Positions 1 through 12,381 of a stretch of DNA of 64,000 nucleotides are shown piece after piece. The stretch lies in contig CAJHZI010000566.1 in NCBI GenBank assembly GCA_905160935.1, positions 351,501 to 415,500 on the forward strand, in the 5' to 3' direction. This DNA is from Enchytraeus crypticus. Its lineage: Eukaryota > Annelida > Clitellata > Enchytraeida > Enchytraeidae. The notes beneath the pieces were generated by a model, which was not told the DNA's origin, searched no databases, and saw only the letters and a list, made by a program, of their open reading frames with translations. A program made the position numbers and the translations under genes. Position 1 is the first letter of the stretch. Every line of letters begins with the position of its first letter.

Positions 1-110
1 AAGAACTACAAATCTTGCATGACTACCAGAAAATGAGGATTCACTCTCAAATTAAGTCATACACAGACAAAATAGAAAGGGTGGTAAATATATGTATATA
101 TATATATATA
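1..110. other. Unassigned edge sequence
   Basis: AT-rich, ending in a short TA run (about 97-110). No exon or repeat recognised. Confidence 0.4.
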
Positions 111-300
111 TCTCTCTCTCTTAGTGCACTGCCCTCTGGCAGGTCCATGGTATAAAACGCCTCCACTCTTCTCTGTCTTTTCTTCCGTTTTCTCTTCATA
201 TCACACATAATAAATGGACCTATAAATCAACTAAAATGATATACCATTATTCTTGTGGGATTCTGCATGTGACGAGGTGGGCCCTCTATGCCTGCCTCAG

Positions 301-303
<3 letters not shown>
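111..303 (-). repeat. Family A composite SINE/LINE-A tail
   Basis: From the TC run inward it holds the GGCAG/CTGCC hairpin, then the LINE-A end, then the head also seen at 54.99 and 58.17 kb (CATTATTCTTG, GACGAGGTGGGCC). Confidence 0.7.

Positions 304-338
<35 letters not shown>
304..338. repeat. TA microsatellite
   Basis: Pure TA run bordering the family A copy. Confidence 0.9.
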
Positions 339-342
<4 letters not shown>

Positions 343-984
343 GCACATGCTTACTGAGTTTCATATAAAAAAGAAATTCTTAAAGTTTTCATACTTAATT
401 TCTCCTCAATCCATATTATTATTAATAATAATTTCTTTTTGATAACACACAGGCCTACTGCAGCTTTGATAATTTAAGAATAATATTCCATTTCTCAATA
501 ATTTCATGGCATTTAATGGACCTGGAATTTTGACCTCAGTCTTCGATTCTGAAACGTGCACTCAACCAATGAATTATGCCACAAGCTAACCAAAAGTGAA
601 TCGTATATTTTACAGATATATATGACTAATAGATTATATAGTTTTATTCGTTATCTGAAGTTATCTGAGGCATTCCAAAGAAAGTTTCTTCATTATATAT
701 GCATCTTTATTTCACCAAAAATATGGTAGCACAAGTACAATAAGTACACAATATAAGGTACACTATACAACGTGACATCATGTTCAGCGAAATAGGGTAA
801 AGAGATAAAGTGTTCGAAACGAAAAGAACATGAAACATCACACACATGTACTTCGAAAAACATGCAATAAACAAATAAATTAAATAAATTAGAGAAAATT
901 AAAATTTTTGACTTTTTCAGCTATCGTGCATTAATTTTAAGTTGTATTTAGTTTATTAATTTCAAAGTATAGACAAAGTTATAC

Positions 985-1115
985 CTCCTTTAACTGCAAC
1001 AGGCGAGAAACTGTTCCAAAATGCACGCAGGAATGAAGCTCTATTGTACGGAGTGATCTTCACGAAGTCATACTCTCTCAGCAACACATGAGTGCCAGCC
1101 TTGACCGAGGCAAAG
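985..1115 (-). CDS. Candidate exon of a second gene, TPGS1-like (next exon)
   Basis: Continues FASVKAGTHVLLREYDFVK, then ITPYNRASFLRAFWNSFSP and VAVKGG. Acceptor TTAACAG, donor GTATAA, phase 2 in and phase 1 out. The two exons keep one frame across the junction, which supports a real gene. Identity is tentative; earlier and later exons were not found. Confidence 0.42.
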
Positions 1116-1239
1116 CTGTTAACATATGCACAGTGGCCCAATAAATAAGACACGTTTGAACGTTAATATCACCGGATTGCAGAAATTAAATTTAACTAAA
1201 TTTTGTATTTAATTAAAGATATCTACACGTATATGCAAT

Positions 1240-1350
1240 AGTATAACTTGTTGATCAAAGAAGTGCTCTTATGAAGCGAGAAAGCAGACTTTGAGTATGA
1301 ATATGTACCTTGAACCTGCCACTTAGCAGTGCACTTAAGAAGAAGACATG
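1240..1350 (+). repeat. Family B SINE, 3' part
   Basis: Has TTGTTGATCAAAGAAGTGCTC, then the imperfect hairpin CTGCCACTTAGCAG, TGCACTTAAG and a short GAAGAAG tail. Confidence 0.75.
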
Positions 1351-2268
1351 CAATAGAAAATTTGAACAGTTGGTGATGATATCTACAACGACTATAAAGT
1401 TACAGCTTCGGGATGCATATACCAAAGTTCAGGAGTTCTTACATGGCAGCAGTACGTAAAGTTATAATATGTGCTATTTGAGTACATTGTTTGTTCATTG
1501 CCTGTTGCAACACTGTACAGTTTTTCCAATCTAAAATATGATTCAATTAACAATACTAAAAGCTGAGATGTACCCACTGTGCAATGTGCAACTGCTGGCT
1601 GATGATAGGTAATCATATTTGAAAGATGACTATTTCTACACCAATATGCAAAGTTCTTGATGGAAATTATAAAGATCTAAATCTTTCCATTAACTTTGAA
1701 TTAGAAATATCATAAGTATTTTTGACATATGTGGCAAGAAATGTATACCAGGAACTACTCTTCACAGTTTGGAGTTTGATTCTTCTGACTCAATTTTGCT
1801 TCTTGCATTCCCTTACGGTTTAAAGCATTAATAGACTAATTGCGTTGAATGTTTCAAGAATATCTATAGTTTCAAGTGCTTATATAGTGCTATTCAATTT
1901 CAAAATCTTCAAAACTTTTCATTCAAATCGAACTGATTTGCCCGTGTTCATGCATAAATTATTGAGCCCTATGTCAATCTAGTATATGCGTATATGATTT
2001 TCAAATTTGCCAATCAGATATTTGTAAAGTTATTTGAATCTTGTTGTTTGTCCATGTTCATCACTTATAGAAGTTTAAAGTTGAGACTCATTTGATCTAC
2101 ACATACATACTAAACTTTGTAGACAAGCCGCTAAATCTAAGATATGTTATAGATGAACTTGTATAATCTTTTATACTCCTAGCATTTATTATTTAATAAA
2201 AAATGGCGATTTAATATCCATACCTTTTTTCTATAGTAACACGAGTTTTTCGCTTCAGCAGCTGTACA

Positions 2269-2390
2269 ACTACAAGTAAAAGTACTACACAAAAAGGACT
2301 TTGTTAGAAGTAAAAAGTACCCAGACAAACCAGCTATTTCACTACAAGTAAAGTATCATGTGAGCACTTTCTACTTCTAACGAAGTTTTT
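2269..2390. repeat. Imperfect inverted repeat
   Basis: Arms at about 2291-2318 and 2364-2390 (ACTTTGTTAGAAGTAAAAAG versus the complement of CTTTCTACTTCTAACGAAGT), with a direct ACTACAAGTAAA pair outside and inside. It may be an old foldback or MITE. Confidence 0.6.
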
Positions 2391-2488
2391 ATATTTTGTT
2401 ACTATACTACACATATTATAAGTTACAGTAAATTAATTGATAATACTAAATATTTAACATAAAATTGAACATAAAGAATGCCACTTAC

Positions 2489-2591
2489 TAGCTAGAAAGA
2501 AATGCAGTAGTATTGACATTAGGATTGTCATCTTTATGCTGTAGGAGTTGTAAAATGGCATCTTTAAGATATACACCAATCGAATTCCTTT
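2489..2591 (-). CDS. Candidate exon of a second gene, TPGS1-like
   Basis: Between acceptor TTTCAG and donor GTAAGT it reads RNSIGVYLKDAILQLLQ, then HKDDNPNVNTTAFLSSY. Phase 1 in, phase 2 out. It resembles the N-terminal helix pair of tubulin polyglutamylase complex subunit 1 (pattern LxxALxxLLexrPExPxxFLaxYF, recalled rather than searched). It joins the exon at 985-1115 through a Tyr codon. Confidence 0.42.
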
Positions 2592-2768
2592 CTGAAATTA
2601 CAAAATGACTGAATTAAGCTAAAATTTGCACTAAAAATACATAGAAGATAGCCCAACTTGAAAAATGCAATAAAGGATTTAGCCCAGCTACTATATTTAA
2701 ATTTGAGCTTAGCTGAGAACTTTCTTAAAAATTAACATAATGCTATATATAAAAATCGCATATGTGTA

Positions 2769-3335
2769 CAGACTGGGGCAAAAAAAAGTAATCCCCTAGC
2801 GAAATCTCAATAACTTCAACATAACTCAAAATATTTTTACCAAATTTTTGGAGTCTTTAGAGGAGGTTTTTAGCTGCACTAATAGAAGATGTTTAAAATC
2901 CGTTCACCTATTAAACTTCTTCTAAAATTGTGAAGAAGCTTTTCAGTACTTTTGTTGAAATAAGCCTTGTTAAAATTGATTTTTAAACTTTTTCCGTAAA
3001 AACGCTATATTTTTGTTACTACTAAATATAATTTCCCTAAATTTGCAAACTATACGCAAGTAGCCCTCCACTAGAAGCTCTGAATATTTAGTAAAAATAT
3101 TTTCAGTTTTGTCGAAATTATTAGGTTTTTTGTTAAAATAAGCCTTGTTAAGATTGATTTTAGCACTTTTTCGTAGAAACGCTGCAATTTTGTTACTGCT
3201 GAATAGATTTTCACCAAATTTGCACGCTATGTGCAGAAATTCCTCCTCTAGAAACTGCAAAAATTTTGGGCAAATATTATGAGTTCTGTTGAAGTTATTG
3301 AGATTTCGCTAGGGGATTATTTTTGTTTGCCCCAG

Positions 3336-3339
<4 letters not shown>
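2769..3339. mobile_element. Tc1/mariner-like MITE, 571 bp
   Basis: Terminal inverted repeats of more than 50 bp begin CAGACTGGGGCAAAAA and end with the complement (TTTGCCCCAGTCTG). TA dinucleotides flank both ends (2767-2768 and 3340-3341). The interior has two diverged units about 178 bp apart, each starting near AATAAGCCTTGTTAA. No transposase is encoded. TIRs plus a TA target fit a non-autonomous Tc1/mariner derivative. Confidence 0.85.

Positions 3340-3341
<2 letters not shown>

Positions 3342-3400
<59 letters not shown>
3342..3400. repeat. TA microsatellite
   Basis: Grew from the TA target of the MITE's right end. Confidence 0.9.
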
Positions 3401-3407
<7 letters not shown>

Positions 3408-3425
3408 ACATTTATATAACATATA

Positions 3426-3480
3426 TAAAAATTAACATAATGCTATATATAAAAATCGCATATATGTACAGACTGGGGCA
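3426..3480. repeat. Copy of the MITE's left junction
   Basis: Matches 2726-2780 with one difference in 55 bp. It contains the left flank, the TA and the first 12 bp of the TIR, then stops. It lies beyond the MITE's right end, after a TA microsatellite (3342-3400). Confidence 0.9.
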
Positions 3481-3639
3481 TATATAAAACATATACATAT
3501 ATAAAACTTTAAAAAGTTTTAAAGTGTTGTCAAAGATTACAACATAAAAGAAATAGAAATTTACAAAATTTTAAGTGCTCTAAATTTGAGGAACTATTAC
3601 ATATAAATTATTAGGAAGGAAATGTTTACAAATTTAATA

Positions 3640-3925
3640 AATAAATAAAATAATATATTGAATAACATTAATATCAAAAGCTTTCAATTTTAAAATGGTC
3701 TTGATAAACATAACAACCATTAAAGTGCTACTATAGTCCATGACAATATCACACACTATTGAAAAAAATTTCAGCCGGTTTGCAAAAAGAAGGTCCACAA
3801 CGGTACAAAATTCCAACATCCAAAAAACAAGTACCAAGATAAAGGGTATTAAAGAATAGGAGGCTTACGTGCTGATCGTAACTCATGGACACTGGATAGA
3901 AAAGAGAATTGAAACAGGTAGGTTT
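3640..3925 (-). mobile_element. LINE-D (L2/CR1-like) 3' end
   Basis: Shares the 3' UTR of the copy at 21.06-21.91 kb (GCCGGTTTGCAAAAAGAAGG, ATCCAAAAAACAAGTACCAA) and codes for the C-terminal SFLSSVHELRSA. Confidence 0.75.
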
Positions 3926-5165
3926 TACCTGTATCTAAATCATTTGCGAAGATCAGAAAAAAATAGTCTCCAACACTGAACCTTGCGGCACCAGTTACCC
4001 CCACCCCGACCTGATTTAGCCTCACCCAGCGCAACCCTCTGCTTCCTCCCCTTTAACCAATCTTCTATCCATTTGTATAACTTCCCATCTATTCTGTAAC
4101 ATTTAATCTTAAGTAGAAGTCTCTTATTAAGGCAGTATCAAAAGCCTTGCTGAAATCCAAGTACACTGCATCAACGGTCTCTCCCTCCTCTATCCACTGA
4201 TTCACTTTCTCTAAAAAGCTAATTAAGTTACTAAAGCATGATCTTTTATTCATGAATCCAGGCTGAGATTTTCGTAACATGTTGTGTTTCTCCCAACGAT
4301 TTATTAAAATCATCCTTTATTATACTTTCAAACACCTTGCATAAATGTGGAGTAAGGCTCACAGGCTTATAGTTCCCTGGTTCAAACCTCTTACCCCCTC
4401 CTTGTAAATTTAGGTATTACATTGGACATCTTTTATTGAGTTGGTATACATCCTGTGTTCAACGCGTTATTAGAAATTACAGAAATTGGCCTAAAAATAT
4501 AATCTGCCATTTTAATTAATAACCTCGTGGGGATACCATCAACCTCCGGTGCTTTCTCCAGTTTTAATATCTTTAACTTCTTTGCTAGAATTTCTGCATC
4601 CACTAAAATACTTTCTGCACATGTCCCTCTTTCAGTAAAAGATCTGTATGTGGCAACATTCCCATGTTGGATTCTTTTATAAACACTCAACTAAAATATT
4701 TATTGAGAATATTACACATTTCATTCTTCCTTGTTCAACTATACGATCTGAATTTATTAGTGCGCCCACTGCATCCCTGACTTTGGATTTGATTACTTCT
4801 AGAATATGAGTAAAACAATTTTTCATAAATTTTAACATTTTAAGCCTTTTTTGGTACATTGCCATTGCAGGCCCCCCCACAACATGTCACAAAATTTAGT
4901 CCGTTGAGGATCAATATCACCATTCTCTAATTCCAATTCCCAATCCACTGCCTTTTTAGAATGTTCCTAATACTCCCATAATTTGCATTCTTGAAGCCCT
5001 CGCTGCTGGACCTTCATAAATTTTATATATAATATACGTGCACAGAAATATATATATATATGTATATTTATTACAGTATTTTGGTCACTGTTTCCAGCTG
5101 GCTCAATGAATCTTAAATCCTCAATCTCGTTTTCATCAGAAGATAAGATCAAATCCAAAATATTA
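3926..5165 (-). mobile_element. CR1-like LINE reverse-transcriptase fragment
   Basis: In pieces it encodes LKLEKAPEVDGIPTRLL, QPGFMNKRSCFSNLISFLEK, AVYLDFSKAFDT and FLIFANDLD, the RT fingers-palm blocks in order. Frame changes and stops break it into at least three segments. It joins the LINE-D tail directly after FANDLD, so the YADD region and C-terminus are missing. Confidence 0.8.
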
Positions 5166-5519
5166 GATCTTCTTAAGTAATTAAATAATATAGACAGTTA
5201 AAGAGAGAGATCGATGGTGATATGCTTATGAAGTAACAGGACGCGTTATATGCCAAATAATTTTAACTATTCGTGCAATTAAAAGAAAATGATATAGAGA
5301 CAAGAACGAAGACATACGCAATGAATCTCTGTGAATGTATGATAACGATATATTAAATTACCAATAAATTCTGATAAACCCTTGTCCAAGGAAGTCGCCA
5401 TGTTTGTTTATATCACCATGTCAACGACACTTTCATAGAGAATTCGTATTTTTGTACTTTTGTACATATCCATAAAGGATGAGAGATGTGAGAAATGCGA
5501 GTTAATAATCATCGTAACA

Positions 5520-5752
5520 ACTAACACACAGTATAGTGAAACGATCAACTACTTTGCTATCTATCACTTTTAATACCACATGTTTAAACCGTTGGGGAAT
5601 TTAGTCCATTTTTCGAATAACCAGTCCAGTGAATGTCAGAGCTCGGCCGGGAATCGAACCCGAGAGGGTTCTATTCTCCTCAGGGTCTGTCCTTTAAAAC
5701 TTCATAACGTTATCTACACCTCTAACCATTGCGCTACTGAGACATACAATAA
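5520..5752 (-). repeat. Family D tRNA-like SINE
   Basis: The reverse strand has an A box (TAGCGCAATGGTTAG type) and B box GGGTTCGATTCC, then the shared body. It lies end to end with a LINE-D tail. Confidence 0.8.
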
Positions 5753-6245
5753 AAATAATAACAATTACAGTGCTAGTGTCATCAATGAGAACATCAAGCA
5801 CTATTGAATAAAAATCAAACCGGCGAGCAAAAAGAATTTCCAAAAATGGTGCAAGTTCCAAAATCCAGAAAATCATTCCAAAGTAAAGGGAATTAAAGAA
5901 AAGGAGGTTTAGGAGCTGCATGGTTGCAACTCATGGACACTACAGGATGGAAAAGAGAAATGGAAAAGATAGGCCTTCAACTGCCTATGGATCTGTTAAT
6001 AGAAAAGCAAAAAGGTCGATGCGATTCAAACGAAGACTTACAAAGATTGGATGGAAGAGAATTTCAAATCTGCGGTGCAGCATGCTGGAAAGAACGTTTA
6101 GATAGCTTAGAGCGTGAAGGTATGCTAGGTCTCACAAGAGTAATTAAGTTATTAGATTGAGTAACAGCTGGCTGCATCACTTTAATCAAGTGAGACATAC
6201 AAGTTTGTCTACGGATGGTGATGAACTTATAGGTTAATGTAAAGC
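5753..6245 (-). mobile_element. LINE-D 3' copy
   Basis: Encodes the RT C-terminal region (QHAAPQI, NSLPSNLCKSSFESH) and the LINE-D 3' UTR, with an AAT tail. Frame disrupted. Confidence 0.8.
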
Positions 6246-6429
6246 TATTTTGTAAATGATACGCTCTTTATTCTTTAGCCAGTGTAGACTTTAAAATATG
6301 CGTAACATTGAGTACTAACAACAGTGAATGGTTTATTTTATACGTGTACGGTATTCTATGTTTGTTCTCATACTATTTAGATGTAGTCGTATCTTGAAAT
6401 ATTACAGAAAGACTATAGGCCTACTGTAT

Positions 6430-6622
6430 ATATCTACTAATAGAGGTCATAGAAGGTAGAATGGAAGAAAAAAGAGGCAGGGACGGGCCGAGATTAGATA
6501 AATTATGTTTGACGATTTAAAGACCCACTCAAATGTGGAAATGAAGAGGAAAGCGGAAGACAGAGAAGAGTGGAGGCTTTATATGCCATGGACCTGCCAG
6601 TAGGTAGTGCACTAAGATAGAA
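6430..6622 (+). mobile_element. LINE-A 3' end
   Basis: Encodes [14 protein letters not shown]-like then [20 protein letters not shown], and ends with the hairpin CTGCCAGTAGGTAG. Confidence 0.8.
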
Positions 6623-8787
6623 ATACTGTATATGGGTTTAACACTATAACCATAACTATTCTTTTTAAAAACAAGCGCTGTATGGTGTAACTCAATATAG
6701 TGTATTGATTATAATAATCGTTTAAGCAAACTAGTATAGTAACGTAATCCACATGTATTTAATTGCAACTCCATGTAGCTTTATAACAAAATATGATAAT
6801 TTACATTGCAAAAATAGATTGTAGCCTATCATTGAATTTATAATTAAATTTTAAATTATATAGACAGAGAATTTTTATGTTGAAAGACCCTTAAATAATT
6901 ATTAAACGATCTGAACTCTAGCAAATACACTGTAATTAAGCATTTATTAGCTACAGTTCAGTTGAATTCATGAGAGTTACATTTTACTCCTATCTCTTTT
7001 CTGATGCTCCTCATACACTGTAGTTTTCAAACATTCAAATTATTGTAAAACTGTATCTGTATGATGTTACACTTCAAGATTTAAATTTAATACTTTTTTG
7101 TTTAATAGTGTAACCTCAGAAGTGTTCTCGTAACAATTAGGCAACCACAATAATGATGCGATAGTGAAGAAATAATCTAGATTTATTGAGATATTGTAGC
7201 TTATCATTTCCTTGAGATATTACATCATCATCATCATCTTCCCTTAAATCTCAGTTTAACCAGGGTCGGGATACGAATAGATTTTCACCAGTCCTCCCTG
7301 TCCCACACCATATCATCAAGTCAATCCCCTATTTTTCATGTCCTCCCTTGAGATGTTACTGTCTAGCTTAATTCTTGTAAATTATTGTCAAGTGATATCT
7401 CATTTCTGAAAACTATTCAACGCACAAATTTCCTCTTAGCAAAATGCTTGAGACAATCTAACAAACATTTTCAATAGCGACTTAGCGCTGTTTTTTTAAA
7501 ATAAACCTCAGCATACTTTAACACTTTACATGTAACACGTTAATAAAAACGAAGCAAAGTTCGAAAATCGAAACAAGTACTATGTATATAATATAAATTG
7601 TCTATCAACTACGACAAAATACGATCTACAAAAATAAAGTAATAAATGCACAACCGGGAGCATTATAAATAGCATAGAAATTTAGTAGAATAAATAACAA
7701 TTTAACAACATAGATTTATCTGTAGAATGTCGTAGATAAATTAGAGCCAGCCTATTATGATGGCAGGGGTACTTAATTATTAGACGTTTTGCGCAACATA
7801 TCTCTGTTCTGACAGTCTGTGAGAATTTAAGAATCAGAGTAGTAGTTCCGAACAGAAACGTTTGCTTGGAAGAAAGTGTCAACTGAACGTTGAATAATGA
7901 AATATTAGAATAGAAAAAGGCCTGTTACTGATGAGACTAAACATGAACTGGAAAATTCGCGATCACATGGTTCAATTTGTAGAAGTCGATGTACTGACGG
8001 TAATTGAGGTCAAAAGCCTGGAACAACTGTTCATCTATAGGCCTATGGGTAGACGGTTTAGATCGGAAATGGCGCAGTTGACGGATAATTATATAATATA
8101 TAATTTTAATTTCCAAGCATGTTAAATTTATTAAAGATATTCCGCTGCTGTTTGTACAAGCTAGCCCGATTTAAAAGTTTTAACGACTTTTGATATATTA
8201 TTACTATGAGTACAAAACAGGCTGCTACTGGTAATTGCAAATTCCTCTAGAATCCTGCCTGCCATGGCTTTATGTGAAGAAAAGGACGCTAAAATATAAA
8301 AAAATAAGATACTGCAGGTCTATACTAATACTATTGTACTTATTATTATGAATTCGCCTGTATATTTCAGCATCTGAGGAAGATCTCAGCTAATGTCAAA
8401 GCAGAATAATTATTTAAAATAAAGTAATGATTTAGTTTTCATCTTAAAATATCTAGTGATTAAGCAAGTAAATGAAAAGTTATGAACTGTACGCTTATAG
8501 TCTTTGCAACTTCAGGACTTCCATCCACTGTCTTCTACTACAAGTACAAAGTTAGAGCAAAATTGATGGTAAAAATTTAAAAGAAGCCCGAAAATACAGC
8601 TCCAATATAAATAAAGGAATATAGAAATAGTCCGTGTGAAAGTTGCTAACAAAAATGTCATTATCTCAATCCGTATTTCAGTGGATAATATATTAACATC
8701 GTCATTATGAATGAAGATAAATGCACACACAGCTCCGTCTTCAGTCCGATGGGCAAATCCCTTCACAGGATGTCTCTATGAATCTTC
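6623..8787. other. Unassigned AT-rich DNA
   Basis: No exon recognised on either strand. It holds one short LINE 3' tail (7205-7350). The largest open frames have no splice-site support or family resemblance. Confidence 0.5.
7205..7350 (-). repeat. GAT-tailed LINE 3' end (fragment)
   Basis: Shares an ATC run, TTCCCTTAAATCTCAGTTTAA and CCAGGGTCGGGAT with the 54.2-54.55 kb element, in reverse orientation. Confidence 0.65.
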
Positions 8788-8795
8788 TTAGAGGC
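8788..8795 (-). CDS. Possible terminal micro-exon ending in a stop
   Basis: After an acceptor TTACAG, the bases GCCTCTAA in phase 1 would end the protein as SGL-stop after E45. The match is short and could be chance. The true 3' end of the gene is unresolved. Confidence 0.2.
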
Positions 8796-9529
8796 CTGTA
8801 ACATAGAATTATGTTAAGTTTCTAATAAACGATGCAGTCCTCATCCCGTAAGTGCGCAAGTTTTTATTCGTCATATTGTGACCAGCACAGCAGAGATACA
8901 AGAGATATCGGCAGAGTCCTTTTAATACTATTTTAGTCATAATAAAATAACATTACAGAGTCAGGAAGCAATTATATGCTTGTTTAAGACTCATCAGACT
9001 CCTAACTAATACCAATTAATATTAATAACACCTCGTAGTTCAATAGCAGATTGAAAATAAATTACATTAGGATCTATACAAGTACATTTACCAAAAAGAG
9101 TCAGTGACCAACTAGGCCTATAACTATTTATATTAAATTTCAAATCTACTGTATATTTCTATTTAGGTCTAATTTCACCAATCTCTACACCGTAAAATAC
9201 TTAAAATACTTAATTAGGCTTACTTTAAAAAGGATGTGTAATCGCGTTGTTTAATTCGCTCTCATTTCAGCGTATAGGGCCCATAGAGATTTCAATAGTT
9301 AATTTTGCTTGATATCCTTTACTTGATGTCGTTCGCTGGAAGATTTCGATTGAGTGATAGAAAAAGAGTTGATAAGTTCTCTCTATCAAAATTATATAAT
9401 ACAAATTGGCTTTGTATTCGCATTTTTAAGATATTCAGTTTATTTTTATGTCTTAAGTTCCGAATGCAAAGCCTATTTTTAAAATTGTGTATGGATAATT
9501 TTTAAGGAAGATAAAGAATGGGAACAAAC

Positions 9530-9727
9530 CTGAAATGGAAAATCTCTTTCTCATCCTTCCCCTCAAACTCGAATAGCGTGGTGTTGAGAGTGAAGAAAAT
9601 GAAGAGGATGTAAGTGAAGAGAGAACAGGTGATGTAAGTGAAGACATTATTGGTGATGTAGGTCTTGAGAGTGATGAAAGGGAATAGGCTGGGGCTAATG
9701 GAATGCTCGAATCAGTGTCAGACTGAC
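9530..9727 (-). CDS. E45: Ser/Thr-rich C-terminal region exon
   Basis: 66 residues dominated by Ser, Thr, Pro and Leu (for example [18 protein letters not shown]), then a basic end [13 protein letters not shown]. Phase 1 in, phase 1 out if donor GTTTGT is used; reading through instead adds about 23 residues before a stop. Not a folded Ig; likely disordered. No further Ig exon is seen downstream. Confidence 0.7.
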
Positions 9728-9985
9728 CTAATTTATCGAGTGTAAACAAAAATACAATATTTTATATCACAACTGTATTAATATTTCAGCCGCAATATTC
9801 GAGCTACCGGCAATCTTATTAACAAACATCTAACTTATTTACTATGATCAATAAATAATCGACGAGTCTAACAGATGATAAAAATGAAAAACATTTTTTC
9901 TTCTTTTCTCAACAACTCTATGTGTAGATATTTACTAACAAACACAAACTAGATACTAATAATAAACACAAGCTAACAAACACCC

Positions 9986-10026
<41 letters not shown>

Positions 10027-12344
10027 CAATTAGAGTGCTACAGTCATCAAGGACAACATCGAGCACTATTGAGATAAAATCAAGCCGGCGAGCAAAAAAA
10101 GAAGGTCCAAAAACGGTGCAAATTCCAAAATCCAGAAATTCAGTCCAAAGTACATAAATATATACTAACGTACACTAACTAACTAGATAAGAATACTAAA
10201 TAGGTCTACTAACTAACACACACTATGCGTATATACATACTAACACACACTAATACTAAATACTAACACACTCTAATACTAAATACTAACACACACTAAT
10301 ACTAAATACTAACACACTCTAATACTAAATACTAACACACACTAATACTAAATACTAACACACTCTAATACTAAATACTAACACACTCTAATACTAAATA
10401 CTAACACACTCTAATACTAAATACTAACACACACTAATACTAAATACTAACACACACTAATACTAAATACTAACACCTAACACTAATACTAATACCTAAC
10501 ACACACTAATACTAAATACTAACACACACTAATACTAAATACTAACACCTAACACTAATACTAATACCTAACACACTAATACTAACTACTAACTAGCACA
10601 CACTAATACTAAATACTAACACCTAACACTAATACTAATACCTAACACACACTATATGCATAGATATTTGAATGCATTGTGTGAGAAAATAATAATAAGA
10701 AGATAAATGAACCCCGGACGGAGACGCTGCAGCTGGTTAGATCACTTCCATGTTGGTTGGTCGCCTCACACGTGTACTTTCCAGCGTCCTCTACTCTACA
10801 GGTGACTATCTCCAGTGAACAGATACCCAACTGATTACTTCTCTTGTATCTCCTATCATTTTCTGCAATCTCTTCTTCGTCCTTCTTCCATTTGATCTAA
10901 TCAATAAACAAACAAAATCGTGAAGTTCCGAAAATGAATTAATTCAATCGCCATGGAGTTTATTAGACTTCTACATGTAGGCTATTTAATATTAAGCTTC
11001 ATATCATTCAGGAATTCATTGGATCAGTACTCTATTCTTCATGGATTCAGTGAATCAGTTCTCTATCTTTCAGGGATTCAGTAAAAAAGGTAAAGCTACG
11101 ATTAACGTCAGATTCCTCAATCGAAAGCGATGTCAGCGACAGGAGAGCACAGGATTTGAACCCTGCACCATGTGATCATCATCATTGAATCAGTTCTTTA
11201 TCCTTGTGGGATTCAGTGAATCTGTTCTCTATATATCCTTCATGGATTCAGTGAATCAGTTCTCTAACTGTCATGGATTCATTGAATCAGTTCTCTGTGA
11301 AAAGATTTATAATTTAATGCATTCGAAAATTGAGATAGTACGAAAGTTGTAATTTAATACAGAACTTAACATTATACTTTACTTGTTTGTCTTTAGTTAC
11401 CTGAGGCGGAGGTTTTCCTTCCACGCACGCTATTAGCTTCACTCCTACTCCATCCTGGAGGCGTCTGTCTCTCAGTGGAAAACTGAACGACGGGGCTGCC
11501 TTGTCCTTACTTCCCTCCAGACTCGAAATCACTCCCGAAAGATGTTTCTCCCTGTACAGCAGCAAGATTAATACTTTAATTTTGAGATATTTTTAAAATT
11601 TGTTTTGAGTTTTCACAAACCAGTGTCTGGCCATTTCCTAATTTGAAAATATTCAATTGTATGGCTGCCAACGGTTTTACTGTAATTATTAATGTAATAG
11701 AAATTGTTCGTATTTCAGACTCAAGTAGACTCTGCTATCTAACTACATGCACGTTCCTATTATTTATATAATCTGTGCTGTGATGACCAAACGATACTAA
11801 ACGGAAACGGAAAATATTGAATATCGATATTACAAATCCGACAGTGACTTAGAAGCTAAATAACTTGTCTTTATATTGTCTTACGAACACACAGAATATA
11901 ATACAAGACAAGTTAATTAAATTAACCAGTCGTTATATTATTTTACAAACACACAGTATATTGTAGCCAATGCACAACACGTCATAGGTCCACAGGTTTA
12001 TTGAAAGAACAAAATTATCATAATTATTCATAACAACAATTGATACATATTTCTTTGTACTGGTTTTCTAGGTTTTGGAAATTGCACCGTTTTGGACATT
12101 CTTTATGTTCACCGGCTTTGATTTGTCTCAATCGTGTTCGATGTTGTCATGGACGACAGTAGCACTGCAGTTGTTGTTATGTTATGTTATACACAAAAAA
12201 TTTAAGCAGTTCCTGAGAGAGTACGAGAGATAAATAGAGAGAGAGAAAGAGAGAGAGACAGAGAGCGAGAATGAGAGGGAGATAAAGAGAGAATGAGAGA
12301 ATGCGATGGAGAGAAAGACAGAATGAGAGGGAGAGAAGAAGGAG

Positions 12345-12381
<37 letters not shown>

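Noticed and set aside
2970-3260. 96-codon open frame on the minus strand with a repeated FLRKxAKIN-like motif
   Set aside because: Lies within the MITE and follows its internal duplication; no transposase motif.
8512-8766. 84-codon minus-strand frame as an exon
   Set aside because: Hydrophobic, no Ig/Fn3 signature and no splice sites in matching phase.
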